Positions 38,601-48,100 of a DNA stretch of 64,000 nt are shown here, piece by piece. The translations under genes and the position numbers were made by a program. The notes under the pieces are model-generated. The model was not told the origin of the DNA and ran no database searches. It saw only the letters and a list, made by a program, of their open reading frames with translations. The DNA comes from Lanius collurio (taxonomy: Eukaryota; Chordata; Aves; Passeriformes; Laniidae): NCBI GenBank assembly GCA_020086605.1, contig JACBWW010000004.1, forward strand, positions 36,195,322 through 36,259,321, written 5' to 3'. Positions within the stretch are counted from its first letter, which is position 1, and each line of letters starts with the position of its first letter.

Positions 38601-39573
38601 ATGCCAGCATCAGGTGCTGTTGGCACCAGGCTTAATTGCTTTTGCAGCCAACTCCCCTTTCTTGAACCAGTAGTATGAGCTACTACCTCCTGCAAAATAG
38701 AAAGGAATTTGGGGGCTGGAGATGCAGGTAGCAGAGTAAGGCACATCAGGACGACAGGAAATCCAACAAACATGGACTATCGCTGAAGAGGAGTGCCATT
38801 TCCTGTGGGCTTTGCAAAATAAACAAACAAACAAAAAAAACCACCAAGAAAAAGGGCATCTCTCACAGCTGATCTCACACAAAATCATGCTGGTGTTTCA
38901 GAGAATATGAAAATTACAGCCAGACTCACTTTGATAATAATGCTGAGTTTAAAGTTATTTTTACTATAAATTGTTGTAGTCAGCACTATTTGTCATTATG
39001 TTCTCTGGGCTTATAGGCTAAATTACACCATACTAACAGGCACTTTCTGTCTTAAGCAATACATTCCAGTATATGAAATATATTTGGAGTCCACATATCC
39101 ATCAAGAGCAAAAGTACAGTAAAAGAGATAAAGGTAAAATCCAGCTTCAGAGACTTCACGAGCTAGAGGAAATAATTGGAACATACTGCTGGCAGCTACA
39201 AATGCCATTTAGTCAGTGCCTGGAAGTACCAAAATGAAATACCAAGGGCTGAGAAAGTTAAAATCCTTAAAAACTAAAAAAGTTAGAAATAAAAACTGAA
39301 AGATAAGGTAAGAGTAGAAAACATAATTAGCAAATAAAAGAAACTGAAAAAAAGAGATGTAACTTCTGGCTGGTTAGCAGAGGGAGGCAAGTTGGGAGAC
39401 CTCGTTCTCCACAGATACCTTTGTTAAGATAAAGTAAGGAGATAGGACATGCAGCTTGAGAGAGTTGAGACAGCTTGACATATTGCCAAGAATCAAGACA
39501 GACTTCCAAATGGTAAGAATTCTTACCTCTTCTGCGTAGGCCTTTCCAATTCCATCAGTAGCTCCTGTGACCA
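1..39573 (-). CDS. HSD17B12: HSD17B12, very-long-chain 3-oxoacyl-CoA reductase (partial, seven spliced exons)
   Basis: Seven minus-strand exons (39527-39573, 34982-35057, 21656-21766, 17125-17189, 16123-16167, 5913-5947, 1-28) total 407 nt and join in one open frame. The frame matches the short-chain dehydrogenase HSD17B12 from the TGATDGIG cofactor loop, through ISRSKDKLDQVS, GLEIGVLVNNVG and PEYFIDVPELEK, to LVLPGMLERSKG. In other vertebrates this ER-membrane enzyme uses NADPH to reduce 3-ketoacyl-CoA, the second step of fatty-acid elongation with ELOVL, HACD and TECR; it can also reduce estrone. The exons cover about residues 54-187 of a protein near 312 residues in human. Missing here are the N-terminal membrane segment (exon 1, probably in the N gap at 59557) and the catalytic Tyr-xxx-Lys exon and C-terminus (below position 1). 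No frameshift or stop is seen, so the gene looks functional. Identification comes from recalled family sequence; no search was run. Confidence 0.96.
273..292. repeat. (ATAC)n microsatellite
   Basis: About five ATAC units, likely polymorphic; flanked by non-repetitive intron sequence. Confidence 0.85.
540..900 (+). mobile_element. Possible solo LTR fragment with polyadenylation signal
   Basis: A compositionally distinct GC-rich block in AT-rich intron DNA. It has a CCCGGGCCCTCCCGGCCGGG-type patch near 606-626, a C-rich middle part, then two perfect hairpins (779-806 and 807-826) followed at once by AATAAA at 829-834. Structured R-region hairpins just before AATAAA are typical of retroviral LTRs. 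I could not find clear TG...CA termini or a target-site duplication, so boundaries are approximate and the identity is an inference. Confidence 0.3.
779..826 (+). other. Two abutting perfect hairpins
   Basis: First stem: CCCCGACC (779-786) pairs with GGTCGGGG (799-806) across a 12-nt loop. Second stem: CTCTGTCT (807-814) pairs with AGACAGAG (819-826) across a CCCG tetraloop. There is no spacer between the two, and AATAAA starts two bases after the second stem. Confidence 0.85.
3276..3309 (+). promoter_or_regulatory. Candidate MEF2-like site plus RFX X-box
   Basis: CTATATTTAG at 3276-3285 fits the MEF2 consensus YTA(W)4TAR. Ten bases later, GTTGCTGTGGCAAC at 3296-3309 is a near-palindromic X-box of the RFX family. 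Motif matches only; enhancer function is inferred. Confidence 0.4.
5651..5911. promoter_or_regulatory. Cluster of AP-1 (TGASTCA) heptamers
   Basis: TGAGTCA at 5651-5657, TGACTCA at 5780-5786 and TGACTCA at 5905-5911. The third overlaps the exon 7 splice donor. Perfect matches to the TPA-response element; function inferred. Confidence 0.4.
5913..5947 (-). CDS. HSD17B12: HSD17B12 coding exon 7
   Basis: A very short exon (35 nt) encoding MTRLVLPGMLE plus AG, the first two bases of an Arg codon completed in exon 8. It is the hydrophobic helix that leads into the catalytic Ser strand. The acceptor is ccttttgcag and the donor is GAAAG|gtgagt. An AP-1-like heptamer TGACTCA on the plus strand (5905-5911) covers most of the donor consensus. 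Its 35-nt size is close to microexon range, so it is easy to miss by gene finders; the frame continuity with exons 6 and 8 supports it. Confidence 0.95.
5948..16122 (-). other. HSD17B12: HSD17B12 intron 6
   Basis: About 10.2 kb of AT-rich intron. Visible items are a short (GTTT)n run near 7250-7266 and a perfect (GA)n microsatellite at 11616-11651. I found no CR1 3' end, coding exon, tRNA or other RNA gene. An open stretch at 13243-13569 on the minus strand resembles no protein I know. Confidence 0.9.
11616..11651. repeat. (GA)18 microsatellite
   Basis: Thirty-six bases of perfect GA dinucleotide. Uninterrupted, so likely polymorphic; on the minus strand it is a polypyrimidine (TC)n tract. 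Confidence 0.95.
16123..16167 (-). CDS. HSD17B12: HSD17B12 coding exon 6
   Basis: This 45-nt exon of 15 codons reads MIDKMINVNIMSVCK. It is the SDR helix that carries the conserved Asn (here in INVN), part of the Asn-Ser-Tyr-Lys catalytic network. The acceptor is tttcttgcag and the donor is AAG|gtaagt. It begins and ends in phase 0, so skipping it would remove 15 residues without a frameshift. That is a property of the sequence; I have no evidence that it happens. Confidence 0.96.
16168..17124 (-). other. HSD17B12: HSD17B12 intron 5
   Basis: Short intron of 957 bp, the smallest in the visible gene. It contains a run of 21 T on the plus strand (16541-16561), that is, poly(A) on the sense strand, with no other recognised repeat. 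Confidence 0.93.
16541..16561. repeat. Poly(T)21 tract (poly(A) on the minus strand)
   Basis: Uninterrupted T21 on the plus strand. On the minus strand it follows an AAATAAG stretch by about 16 nt, so it could be the tail of a retroposed transcript or a simple homopolymer. Confidence 0.9.
17125..17189 (-). CDS. HSD17B12: HSD17B12 coding exon 5 (NNVG motif)
   Basis: This 65-nt exon starts with TG, completing Val, then encodes NNVGVSYSYPEYFIDVPELE and a final Lys. NNVG is the HSD17B12/KAR version of the SDR NNAG motif that stabilises the central beta sheet. SYPEYF followed by a DVPEL turn is typical of this subfamily. The acceptor is tttctttcag and the donor is GAG AAG|gtaagt, a strong consensus. 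The exon ends in phase 0. An intragenic CpG island begins about 130 bp upstream in the transcription direction, which is unusual for an internal exon. Confidence 0.96.
17320..17625. promoter_or_regulatory. Intragenic CpG island next to exon 5
   Basis: A sharply bounded GC-rich, CpG-dense segment (runs such as GCGGCGGCCGGG and CGGCGCCGCGCCCCGCGG) in otherwise AT-rich intron DNA. It ends about 130 bp before exon 5 in the transcription direction. Unmethylated CpG islands in vertebrates usually mark promoters, so it may drive a shorter HSD17B12 transcript or an antisense/lncRNA. Open frames cross it in several phases, as expected for stop-poor GC-rich DNA, and none looks like a known protein. Promoter activity is inferred. 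Confidence 0.6.
17884..17897. promoter_or_regulatory. RFX-type X-box
   Basis: GTTGCTGTGGCAAC, identical over 14 bases to the site at 3296-3309. It lies about 260 bp upstream of the intragenic CpG island in minus-strand orientation, a usual distance for a proximal element. Confidence 0.4.
20983..21362 (-). mobile_element. CR1 LINE, 5'-truncated 3' end
   Basis: On the plus strand it starts TCATAGAATCATAGAATAG and continues with the familiar antisense CR1 3' region (GTCATCTAGTCCAAC, CCCATCCAGCCCAGCCTTGAA, GGGCAACCTGCTCCAATG, AAGGTCTCCCCAGAG). The element is therefore on the minus strand, the same strand as the gene. Only the last ~380 bp are present, the usual fate of CR1 copies after incomplete reverse transcription. 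It has no poly(A) tail; the end is the ATTCTATG repeat. The 5' breakpoint is near 21362, where similarity to CR1 stops. Divergence looks moderate. Confidence 0.95.
21656..21766 (-). CDS. HSD17B12: HSD17B12 coding exon 4
   Basis: The largest exon here (111 nt). It begins with GG (completing Arg), then encodes EKYKVETKVIVADFGEREDI and YNGIKAGLEGLEIGVL, ending with the G of a Val codon shared with exon 5. It covers the third Rossmann strand (TKVIVADF), with the Asp that usually contacts the adenine ring, then the following helix and the start of the strand leading to NNVG. The acceptor is tttttttctag; the donor is TTAG|gtttgt, weaker than the other donors. Compared with the human protein as I recall it, the segment after ADF reads GERED rather than ASED, one residue longer; this needs an alignment to confirm. 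The CR1 element lies about 290 bp downstream in intron 4. Confidence 0.95.
   Translation of the reverse strand, partial: GKSTKWKQKSSWQTLEREKIFTMESKQDWKAWKLVF
21767..34981 (-). other. HSD17B12: HSD17B12 intron 3
   Basis: About 13.2 kb of intron. It includes two related blocks at 22917-22956 and 23835-23869, a GC-rich patch with a palindromic E-box at 27150-27440, and several A or T homopolymers (for example near 25190 and 27800). No additional exons, CR1 copies or RNA genes were recognised; ORFs of up to about 118 codons (33465-33821, plus) have no recognisable domain. Confidence 0.9.
27150..27440. promoter_or_regulatory. Small intronic CpG-rich patch with palindromic E-box
   Basis: A local GC and CpG peak in an AT-rich intron, densest around 27238-27320. 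It contains the perfect 12-bp palindrome CCGCACGTGCGG (27284-27295), with a CACGTG E-box at its centre, overlapping GCGGCCGC (27292-27299). Possible enhancer or short CpG island; function inferred. Confidence 0.35.
34982..35057 (-). CDS. HSD17B12: HSD17B12 coding exon 3
   Basis: This 76-nt exon encodes LAKRGLKVVLISRSKDKLDQ followed by VSTEI and the first base of the next codon. It follows the Rossmann glycine loop: the second beta strand (KVVLISRS) carries the Ser-Arg pair expected to favour NADP(H), then the helix KDKLDQVSTEI. The acceptor is tcttgcag and the donor is ATAA|gtgagt, a good U1 match. The exon ends in phase 1; A plus GG from exon 4 makes an Arg codon. The human protein has Lys at that place, a conservative change. 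Confidence 0.96.
35058..39526 (-). other. HSD17B12: HSD17B12 intron 2
   Basis: About 4.5 kb, AT-rich, with a short (AAAC)n run near 38818-38834. No recognised mobile element, exon or RNA gene. Confidence 0.92.
39527..39573 (-). CDS. HSD17B12: HSD17B12 coding exon 2 (cofactor-binding loop)
   Basis: This 47-nt exon starts with TG, completing a Val codon begun in exon 1, then encodes VTGATDGIGKAYAEE. The TGxxxGxG pattern (TGATDGIG) is the classical SDR glycine-rich loop that binds the NADP(H) pyrophosphate. The donor is GAG|gtaaga. The acceptor is TAG at the end of a T-run plus (TTG) repeat, so the polypyrimidine tract is made largely of a short microsatellite. The exon ends on a complete codon (phase 0), which fits exon 3 starting with TTA (Leu). 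In human the equivalent loop reads with Ser for the second Ala. The upstream exon is not visible in the sequence between here and the N gap. Confidence 0.96.
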
Positions 39574-42500
39574 CTACAACAACAACAAAAAAAGACAAAT
39601 CTACATTAGTTGCTTCACAGAAGTAACTGCAATGTTTGTGTTCATTTGTAGGCTATTAAAGTACTCATTCCAGACAGAAACACATCCAAGCCTCTGGAAT
39701 AGGTGCAAAACTTCTATGAAATTGCTTTAAAAACTCACACTAAAACCCTTCCATAGGTAAGAAAGGAGACAAAGAGATGGAATTAGGAACCTAATGTGTT
39801 TCAAGAATTCAGGGCCCCTTCTCACTCCAGTCCTCTGTCCTAATACACTTTTTCAGAAGCTTTGTGGACTAAGAGCCATTTCCAAGCCATTTAACTTTAA
39901 AAAAGCTCATTTATGACTATTAAACCAGCTGTCAACTTAGTTTATAGTCTACAGTAAAATAAAAGGTTATCTCCAAGCCTGTAAGCATCCAAGAAAACAG
40001 ATTTTAGCTAAACAACAGCTCTCTGTTAGTGTTCCTCCAGCAGATTTCAGATTTCTTTGACCATTGTGTTCTCCAGCAGCAAGTATGAGTGACTGATCCA
40101 GGCATCAGCTGCAAGCTGGGCTTCTACAGCTTAAACTTTCTCACCTGTGGGTGACTGGATCTGTGTCAAGCTTCAAGTCTTTCTAGGATTCTTTTCCACA
40201 AGCTGAGAAGCTGTGAATGACTCAACATGCCATTAGTTTGACAGATTATTCCAGGGCTCTCGCCACACTAGTAGCTGACCATCTCAGTAAATAGTAATTC
40301 CTCCATCCAGGAACTGCTTTTCTGACCACTTTTTAAGCAAATACATTCAGCAACCCTTCTTTTCTCTCTCAGCTTTTTCTTCTCACCAAACCCAAAGCCT
40401 AGACCTCGACATCCTTACAATTTTAGCTCTCCTGTCTAGCCTCATTTACCTGTCTCTGCTCTCACTCTCCAAGTAGCCACAGAATATACTGGATTTTTTC
40501 TGTTTGTCCTTTTATCAGATTAGAACAGCTTATCACTGAATATTGCTACAGCCAAATTATTGGACTTGTTTAATGTTTCAGAACAGTGAACTAGGAGCAT
40601 TGGTTTAACTCTAAGGTCAACCTCTACCTGAGCAAAACTCACAGCAGACAAAGGTGTTGTCTGGCATTGGGATTCAGCAATAACTTCCCTTTGGGGCACC
40701 GGAAGGAGACGTGTTTGCAGATGATTTGATTAGTACTGCTTGCAGATACCTTCTAACAGCTGGCATGCAAACTGCTGCCAGAATATTTCTGTTTGAGTAA
40801 TAACAGCTAGGAAATGCTGTAACCACTTCAGTCTCTGTGCCTGCTATCTACAAATAAGTGGATGTAATAACAAAAGATGAAACTGCCAGCAAAGGTCCTA
40901 TTTGAGCCTGAATGGTCAGGCAACAATTCAGAAACAGACTAGAAGGAAAGACCCAGTCATGTCCCTGATTTAACTGAGATTCACAGATAACCACAGATGA
41001 TGGTACACACACATATGTTTATCTCTTCCCCAGTTTCAGGGTTTATTTGCAAGATGCCATAACTCCAGCATGATAAGGATATGCATACTGCACACATGGG
41101 ACGCTCCGGCTACTAAACAGAGCTCTGGCTGCTGCACTGTCAGTGCCAGGGAATTTTATTGAGAAAACCAAGTGTCTGTGTCACACTGCTTTGCCACTTC
41201 CTATTCAGCCACCATTAGCAAAGTGCGAGTGATGGTTTTGGTACAGAAACAAAGCCATGTAATGAAAGGTGAAGCAAGGGTCCAAATGACCAATAAAAAT
41301 CAGACTTTAAGGAATAAATCAAGAACACATTCCCAGGAGCCCATTTCCTGTAACCAAACTTGTACCAATATTCATATTCAGCCAGATGCACCAGAGTCCT
41401 ACAGGACAGTACCATCCCTGTAGTTCAAGGACTAACAAGCTTCAGTTTCAGCCTGGCTGACCTGCATTATCACACAAGTCATTGTTGCTTCAGCAAAACA
41501 ATGAAGCAAACAGGAGTACAGTGAAAACACATACCAGGACCCCTCCCCTGTTGTGTCAGGATCACAACAGTAGCTGGACAAGTTCTAAGAACCCAATGTG
41601 GAAAACATTCACCTTTAGTGACTTGGTGAAAGGGGTTGTTTCCTTCACTATGGTTCTTCTTTAGGTGCCTCCCTAACTATTCTGTAACACTTACAGATTG
41701 TTTCTTCTCCTTCCAACTCAGAATTTATGGACTTAATGGTTTTACTCCCAGATAACAAGCTCAGCATTTTAAAATACTATTTTCGGACACTGCAAGTTGT
41801 TCCACTTCTAGCAGCTGCAGCCAAAAATGCATGCTCCACGAGGCAGGGACTCCAAAAAGCACGTGTAGCCCTTTAGAGGCTTAGTAAAGTACAAGTAGTT
41901 TCAGTCAAGGATATTTACTCATTTATTGAATCCATTGCTTAGGTAAATGGTAATGGAATCAGCTGGAGCACGAGATACAAGCTGAAGATCAGGGATTTCT
42001 AACTGAAGTGTGAGTAACAGGATGGGTTTTTTCCCTTTATAGGCTCTAGTTCAAATTAAAATAACCTGTAGTGCATAGGTTAAAGTACCCTCCAGAACAG
42101 AATGTGAGAAATTTAAACAAATGTGATGCAGATAAAAATTACAAAATTCCATCAGGAAAAAAGTAGTGCTCGAGCCATCACCTACAGAAACAGACTCCTG
42201 GCTGATACACATCCCTGTTTTGCTTCTGTTGTTAAGGCATAGGCATCAGAATAAAGTATGCAGCTAGTTTTTCTTAGCAATAAGGGAACTCTTCACAAGA
42301 TGACACTGAGAGCATTATTTAATTAGTGCTTCCATGTGGAGAAGGATAACTGTCTTCTACTCTGTGCTCCCACACCATCTCAAAGGACAAAAACAGTACA
42401 AGGACTGCTTTCCAATGTATAACCTAAACCCCATTTTTTTCAGGCCACACTTCTCTTCCTACAGCCCTCTGAGAGAAGCCACCTGGCTCAGTCCCTTCCC

Positions 42501-44346
42501 ATTCAAAGCAAATGGATTTTCCATCTACAGCTGTGCTGGTGGAGAGGCCATCGAGGTCAGCACCCATGGACTGCAATGGGAAACGTGCAGAAACACAGAT
42601 CTGGCCTGCTACTGACCTGTGGCACCCAGCTCAGCCAGCTCTGGTTACTGCCCATTTATGGGATCCTAGTGAGTAGTCTGGAGGGTTGGAAAGGCTGCCC
42701 TGACAGGAATCTACCAGAGCAGAAAGCAAAACTTAGACCCTACATTGTAAAAGCTGGGAGAAGAGGTGGGGTAAAGGCATCCAATAGGACTAACATCACA
42801 GAAGTCAAGATTCAGCCATCTTATCTTCCTCCACATTTTGGATTACCTAAAGCTTGTATATTAGCAAGTCACTTACAATTTTCAAATTGATTACATTCAT
42901 CTCTAGCTTGCATACTAGAGCCAAATGTTTCAGTTTCAACCACTCCAAAGCTGTGTCAGTTTAACTAAATTTCTGCTATCAACTTGATGTGCCCAAGCTA
43001 GTTTCACTCCAAGTGTGGATTAAGCTTTTGAATTCTGTTTCTTCTACAGACTGCTTTCCAACAAAAGTTACAAACTGACTGCAGTTGGCACAGCCTAAAG
43101 AAGGCAAAGCAAGTAGGATAGAAATAAGTTATTGTCTATACAAGAAAGCTGCACCAGCACCTAACTGTGATTACACACATTTACTCAGTAGTCAGACTAA
43201 CTGTAGTAGCTTCCCACTTCAGCCATCTGCTGTCTCCAGAAGAGAAGCAAGAAGAGTGCCCAGGCAACTTGTGTGTGAGCCCACCAAGTAAATGTTTGCC
43301 TGAATTGAGGCTAGTGTCGTAGCATCAGCTGATTTTAGACAAAGAAGTCAACACTCATCTTTGCCTTTTCCCCTACAGCCCCAGAAGTAAGGGGAAAAAA
43401 AAATAAGGAAAGGTATCCAGTAACATGACATCCCTTGAGAACAGCTCACTCTTACTAAATCAGTGCATGCACTCGCATTGGGCTGGAGATGTTCTGCCCT
43501 GGGAAGCTCCCGCTGGCCAGTCTTCAGCTGCTTTGGACACATGGTATTTTGCAAAGTAATTAGTCCTCATCTGAAACAGATCCCCATCTGAAGAGCCTTT
43601 TTTGAAACTAGTATTTGTGTAGCTAGAGAGCTGACATATACATCCTCTTCTTGAAGTTCAAAATAAACCCATCTAAAAATTCCTGTTCTGAGTCAGAGTC
43701 CACAAAGCCTGGCCCTAGTGAGTACAGCACTCTGAAAGGAATATCTCTTGCTCTTCTAGGAAATAACATTTGGGAAAGACTTGCATAATCATTGTTATAA
43801 TGGGTGACAGGTGTATGGATGGTATCATCCTCTAGTCCTGGCTTTTCATTTCAGTTTTGCATCAATAATCTTATATTCCAACAGACCCTACACTGTTCAA
43901 AGTGGTAGACAATAAATCAGGAAGCTGATAAAACTAAAATCACTATTTATGCTAGCCACTAGTGTACACCATGTTAGTATAAATGACTGTAAACCCACCC
44001 ATGCTTTGGATGCAGTGATAGGGTGCAAAAAGAAACTGCCAATGTAGTTTCAAGGCCTCCAAACAACAAGAGCAGTATGGGGCATCATCTGCTCACACTG
44101 CTGGAGGAGGTTATGCCAGATGTAGGCTGTAGATATTACAATTACCATTGTATATATATACAAGTCATCAGCACAAGATTGCAAATCAGCAGTTAAATTT
44201 TTTTACTACAGTATTATCCTTAATACATCATGTAATCATTTCCCTAAATCATCAAAATCTTCACCTCAGGACAGTATAGCATCTTTGCCCTAATGGCTGT
44301 GCCAGAATTTTGCTTCCTACATGGTTGCGGGGAGAGAAGAATGAAC

Positions 44347-44363
44347 CACACACACACACACAC
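44347..44363. repeat. (CA)n microsatellite
   Basis: Seventeen bases of perfect CA repeat. Confidence 0.9.
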
Positions 44364-45118
44364 TTTTAAACTCCCACTTTGAGTTTAGTAACACATCTTT
44401 GACCTCTTACAGCAATCTCTTTAAGATACACACAGCCACACAGGCATTCACCACAGCCTCTGCTACTAGAATGGTTATTGACAGATACAACTCACTAATT
44501 CTCTATACCTTAATACCACCTAGCCAACTTATCTAGCGCTTCTCAGCTTTTGTCACATATACAACAGGTATGATGTAGTTCATAAGCACTGGCAACATTT
44601 CCTGGCCAGTACCAAACTCAGGGCAACCCCTGACAAAGTTAGAAAACTTCATCAGGCAGTGAGATGTGTCATCTTACATTGAAAGGAAACAGCTTTCCTG
44701 TCATTAAAAAGGCCATAGACCAAGCCTGGGGAACACATGCAACCAGACAGTGACTTTAGTCTAGAAGATTAAAACAACCAGTGGTACTTTAGGGGATAAA
44801 AATGTAGACACTTCTCCAGAAGCCTTACAGAGAGCTAAATACACAAATGTTTCCAATAGCACCTGCATCCTTCAGAAATCCCACAGTCTATAGCTAAATA
44901 CGAGAGATAAAGTGCCACCAACGGTGTGGGGAACTCACATGTTCTTTCTGCTTATAAGAAGTAACAGCCACTGTGTTGTGAAATAAGAGGTCACCAAAAA
45001 ACATCCACCACTTTCTAAGAGGTATAAATAGAGGTATATTCCTTGCTCATAAAAACAGGACTACCATCCCAGAGCCAGGCAAAAGCAGAACCCAGCAGCC
45101 CATGGCAGTCTGTTTTGC

Positions 45119-45166
45119 GACTGAAGTGAGTATTCAAGGCTGTGACTGAAGTGAGTATTCAAGGCT
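45119..45166. repeat. Two-copy tandem duplication, 25-bp period
   Basis: GACTGAAGTGAGTATTCAAG followed by GCT occurs twice in tandem, 25 bp apart, with no mismatch in the shared 23 bases. This indicates a recent small duplication. Confidence 0.9.
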
Positions 45167-48100
45167 CAGGGAGAACATTTTTACCTGCTTTTCATGCATC
45201 CAGGATGTCTTAAAACAAAAGGAAAGAATGGTGCAGTAAAGCATGAGGCAGGCATGTAGAAATCATCTCGTCTCACGATGGGAGCAAGCACCAGTGTTGA
45301 CACAGGGAGAGGGAGCAACAGCAAGCATAGAAAATTCTACTGCAGTTCTGCAGAGCAATCACGCTGAAACAAGATTATAGATTCGTGACTCCCTAACTCA
45401 AGGTTAGACTACAGTGAAAAAAAACTTAAAGAGATCAAGCCTGCCTTCAGACACAAACACGTTTTCCACAGCAAAATGAACTTTTGAGATGCCTAATGGA
45501 GATAAAGCACAGAATACTTTTATCCATATTGCCTCTAGCAAACAGCACCAAGCATACTCCTTGCAGTGCTTTGACTATCTGCACAATGAAGCCAGCAACT
45601 ATTATGAATGTTCTCTACTAGTCTCTGCAAACTACAAATTCTTTTTGGTTCAGCCATTTTCCTGTTTTCATTCAGAAAAGCCTGAGTTTTTAGGCAATCT
45701 TTCAGAGTACTGCAGATGCACTCATGCACGTCATTACCTAGGAGGGAGATTCTCAGGCCACTAGCAGTGTTATTATTCTCCCTAGACGAATGGGGGTCCA
45801 GCAATTTAAGAATACCTACATCCTTCCTGTCAAAAAAACTAAGCTAACTAATAGATTTCAAGGAGGGTAGCTTAGTTCCATCTCTGATTTCTTGAGAAGT
45901 GTTCAAATTTTTGTCAAAATGGCCACTGCAGAGCTAGTCTGTCTGCAACATCCTCCATTCACACAGAATGAGACATCCTTATCCTGCAAGGCTGAACTCA
46001 GATAGGAGTGAGGGTCTGTCACAGCACAGTTCCCAGCTGCAGCACATATCAACATAAACTAGGACCCTCTGTGTCTTGCTAAAGCAAGACAGTTGAGAGG
46101 AGCTTCACAGCACAGCTAACCTTAGCATAGGTTTAAAGTACAGCCCATAAATAACTGAAGACTCGAGATTCTTCTGCTACGAAACACAGAGGCTATATTA
46201 AGAATATGACAGCTCCTGGGGAAAACAAAAGCTGGCAAGGGGAGAAAAGACTATCCCTGCTTGGCATCATGCAGTGCTTCATTTATTACAGATTTATATA
46301 AATCACTGGCATTTGACCAATACCAAGCTTCTAGATTATCTCCAGCCAACAAAAGTACTTTAGTCTGTGCTGGTTAAAAATATTCTACTTTTTGTCCTCA
46401 GCTTGCTAGGAACGGCTATTTTTAGTAAGACTCCAATCAACCTTATCAAAATCAAGCATCAAAAATAGACTGGAGAAACACTGGAAGCATATACTATTTT
46501 TAGTTGCTCCGTCTATCCCTGCCGTTATCCACAAATTCTGACTGCACAGACCATGCATGAGTGCTTAGTTATTCCAGGCAGATCTTAGTCGTGACCCTTT
46601 TTTTCCCTGAACACCTGAATGCAGAAAACACTCGATTGATTAAAGATTAATACAGCCGCAAACCATGACAGCTGCCTTTCGTCTGAGTGCTTTTGGGGAG
46701 GGGGAGAATACAGGATGACAGAGAGCTTGCATCAGTATTCCTCTTGGGGATCCATTACATGGAAAGAAAATTGCTATTTCAATTCCCTTTTGTTGCTAAA
46801 AATAGCAGCCCCAATTGATTCAAGCAAACAGGCCACCGGCTTAGCAATGCCAAATTTAGAAACCACTGAAGTCCCAAAGAGTGAACGCTAACGCAGTCTA
46901 ACACATGCCAGCTCATATTTAACGAAGAACAAAGAAGATAAGCATGCCGGCTGCAAGTTAATAAGACAGCAGCAACTCCTCACATTTTTATTAAATAAAA
47001 ACAGAAAATTCTGTGCAAAGAATAAAACAAACTTCACGCATATTCTCAATTTATCTGCTGAAATAGGAAGTCTCTTATCAGAAATATCTGTACCCAAGCT
47101 GGAATCCTAGAAGTTCTGTATATGGGTTTTTTTTTTTTTCATATAAAGGTTTTTTTTCTGCACAGAAGAGCTAACACCTAATGGTCAGGCTTTGAAAAGA
47201 CAAGCTACAGAAAAAGGTTCAATTCCCAAAACCAAACACTTACTTGGTAACAGCTTGTGTCTAGGAGCTAGGATTGTGGGTAGAAAAATATTCTATAAAT
47301 ATCACAGCACTGACAAGTTCCCATTTCACCCAGAACTACAGCAAAAAAGGGTTTTGGGCAGTGCACTCTGAAGATTCTTTAGATTTGAGAACTAGAAGCA
47401 ATCTAGAAATCCCTCCAAGAAAAGCATACTGAACAACTCATGGAAGTCACACTCAATACTTAAGCAATTCCAGTTCCACTTGCCTCTATGGAAGCTCTCC
47501 CAGTTCACACTGGTTGTCTTTTATGCACTCAAACTCCAGTCTTTGCTATGAGGTCTTTTTTTCCTGTTGGTCAAGGGCGGCTGCCTTATGGACATGGGAG
47601 TCTGGGAGGAGAGGGGGAATTCTCTTATCCTATTCAGAAGCCCCCACTCCATCCTTTGCTGCTTCCAAGCCTTTTGATCCAGAAAATCTTGGCCAGGTGA
47701 AACCAAGATTGCTCTGAATTTAACTTCCTACAGCAGCAAGAAAGTTGTTCAGATCACCTGCTCAAGCCAGTTCAAGTTGAGTTAAGCATCTGCAAAGGCT
47801 ACAGCTGCCTTGTGCTCTGTAAGACACTACAGTAAGAGTTATTCCACAGCATTAATATTCAGCAAAAACAACCTCTCCTTTGTTTATCGTTGTGAATACG
47901 TGACAGATGCTGACTGTCACAGCAAGCACGACCAGGCCAAAAAACCACATGCATAGAGGTCATTCAAATTACCATTTCTGGTTCTTCCTGCCTCTAGGAG
48001 GGGGTGAATACAACACAAACATTTTAAAGATCAGATAGCTCCGGACTGGCACCATCTGAAGGCTTTCAGTGTGTTTGCCACTGGAAACACGCATAGATAA

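Noticed and set aside
42334..42890. Two overlapping plus-strand ORFs of 93 and 104 codons in intron 1
   Set aside because: Different frames, no recognisable domain or splice structure.
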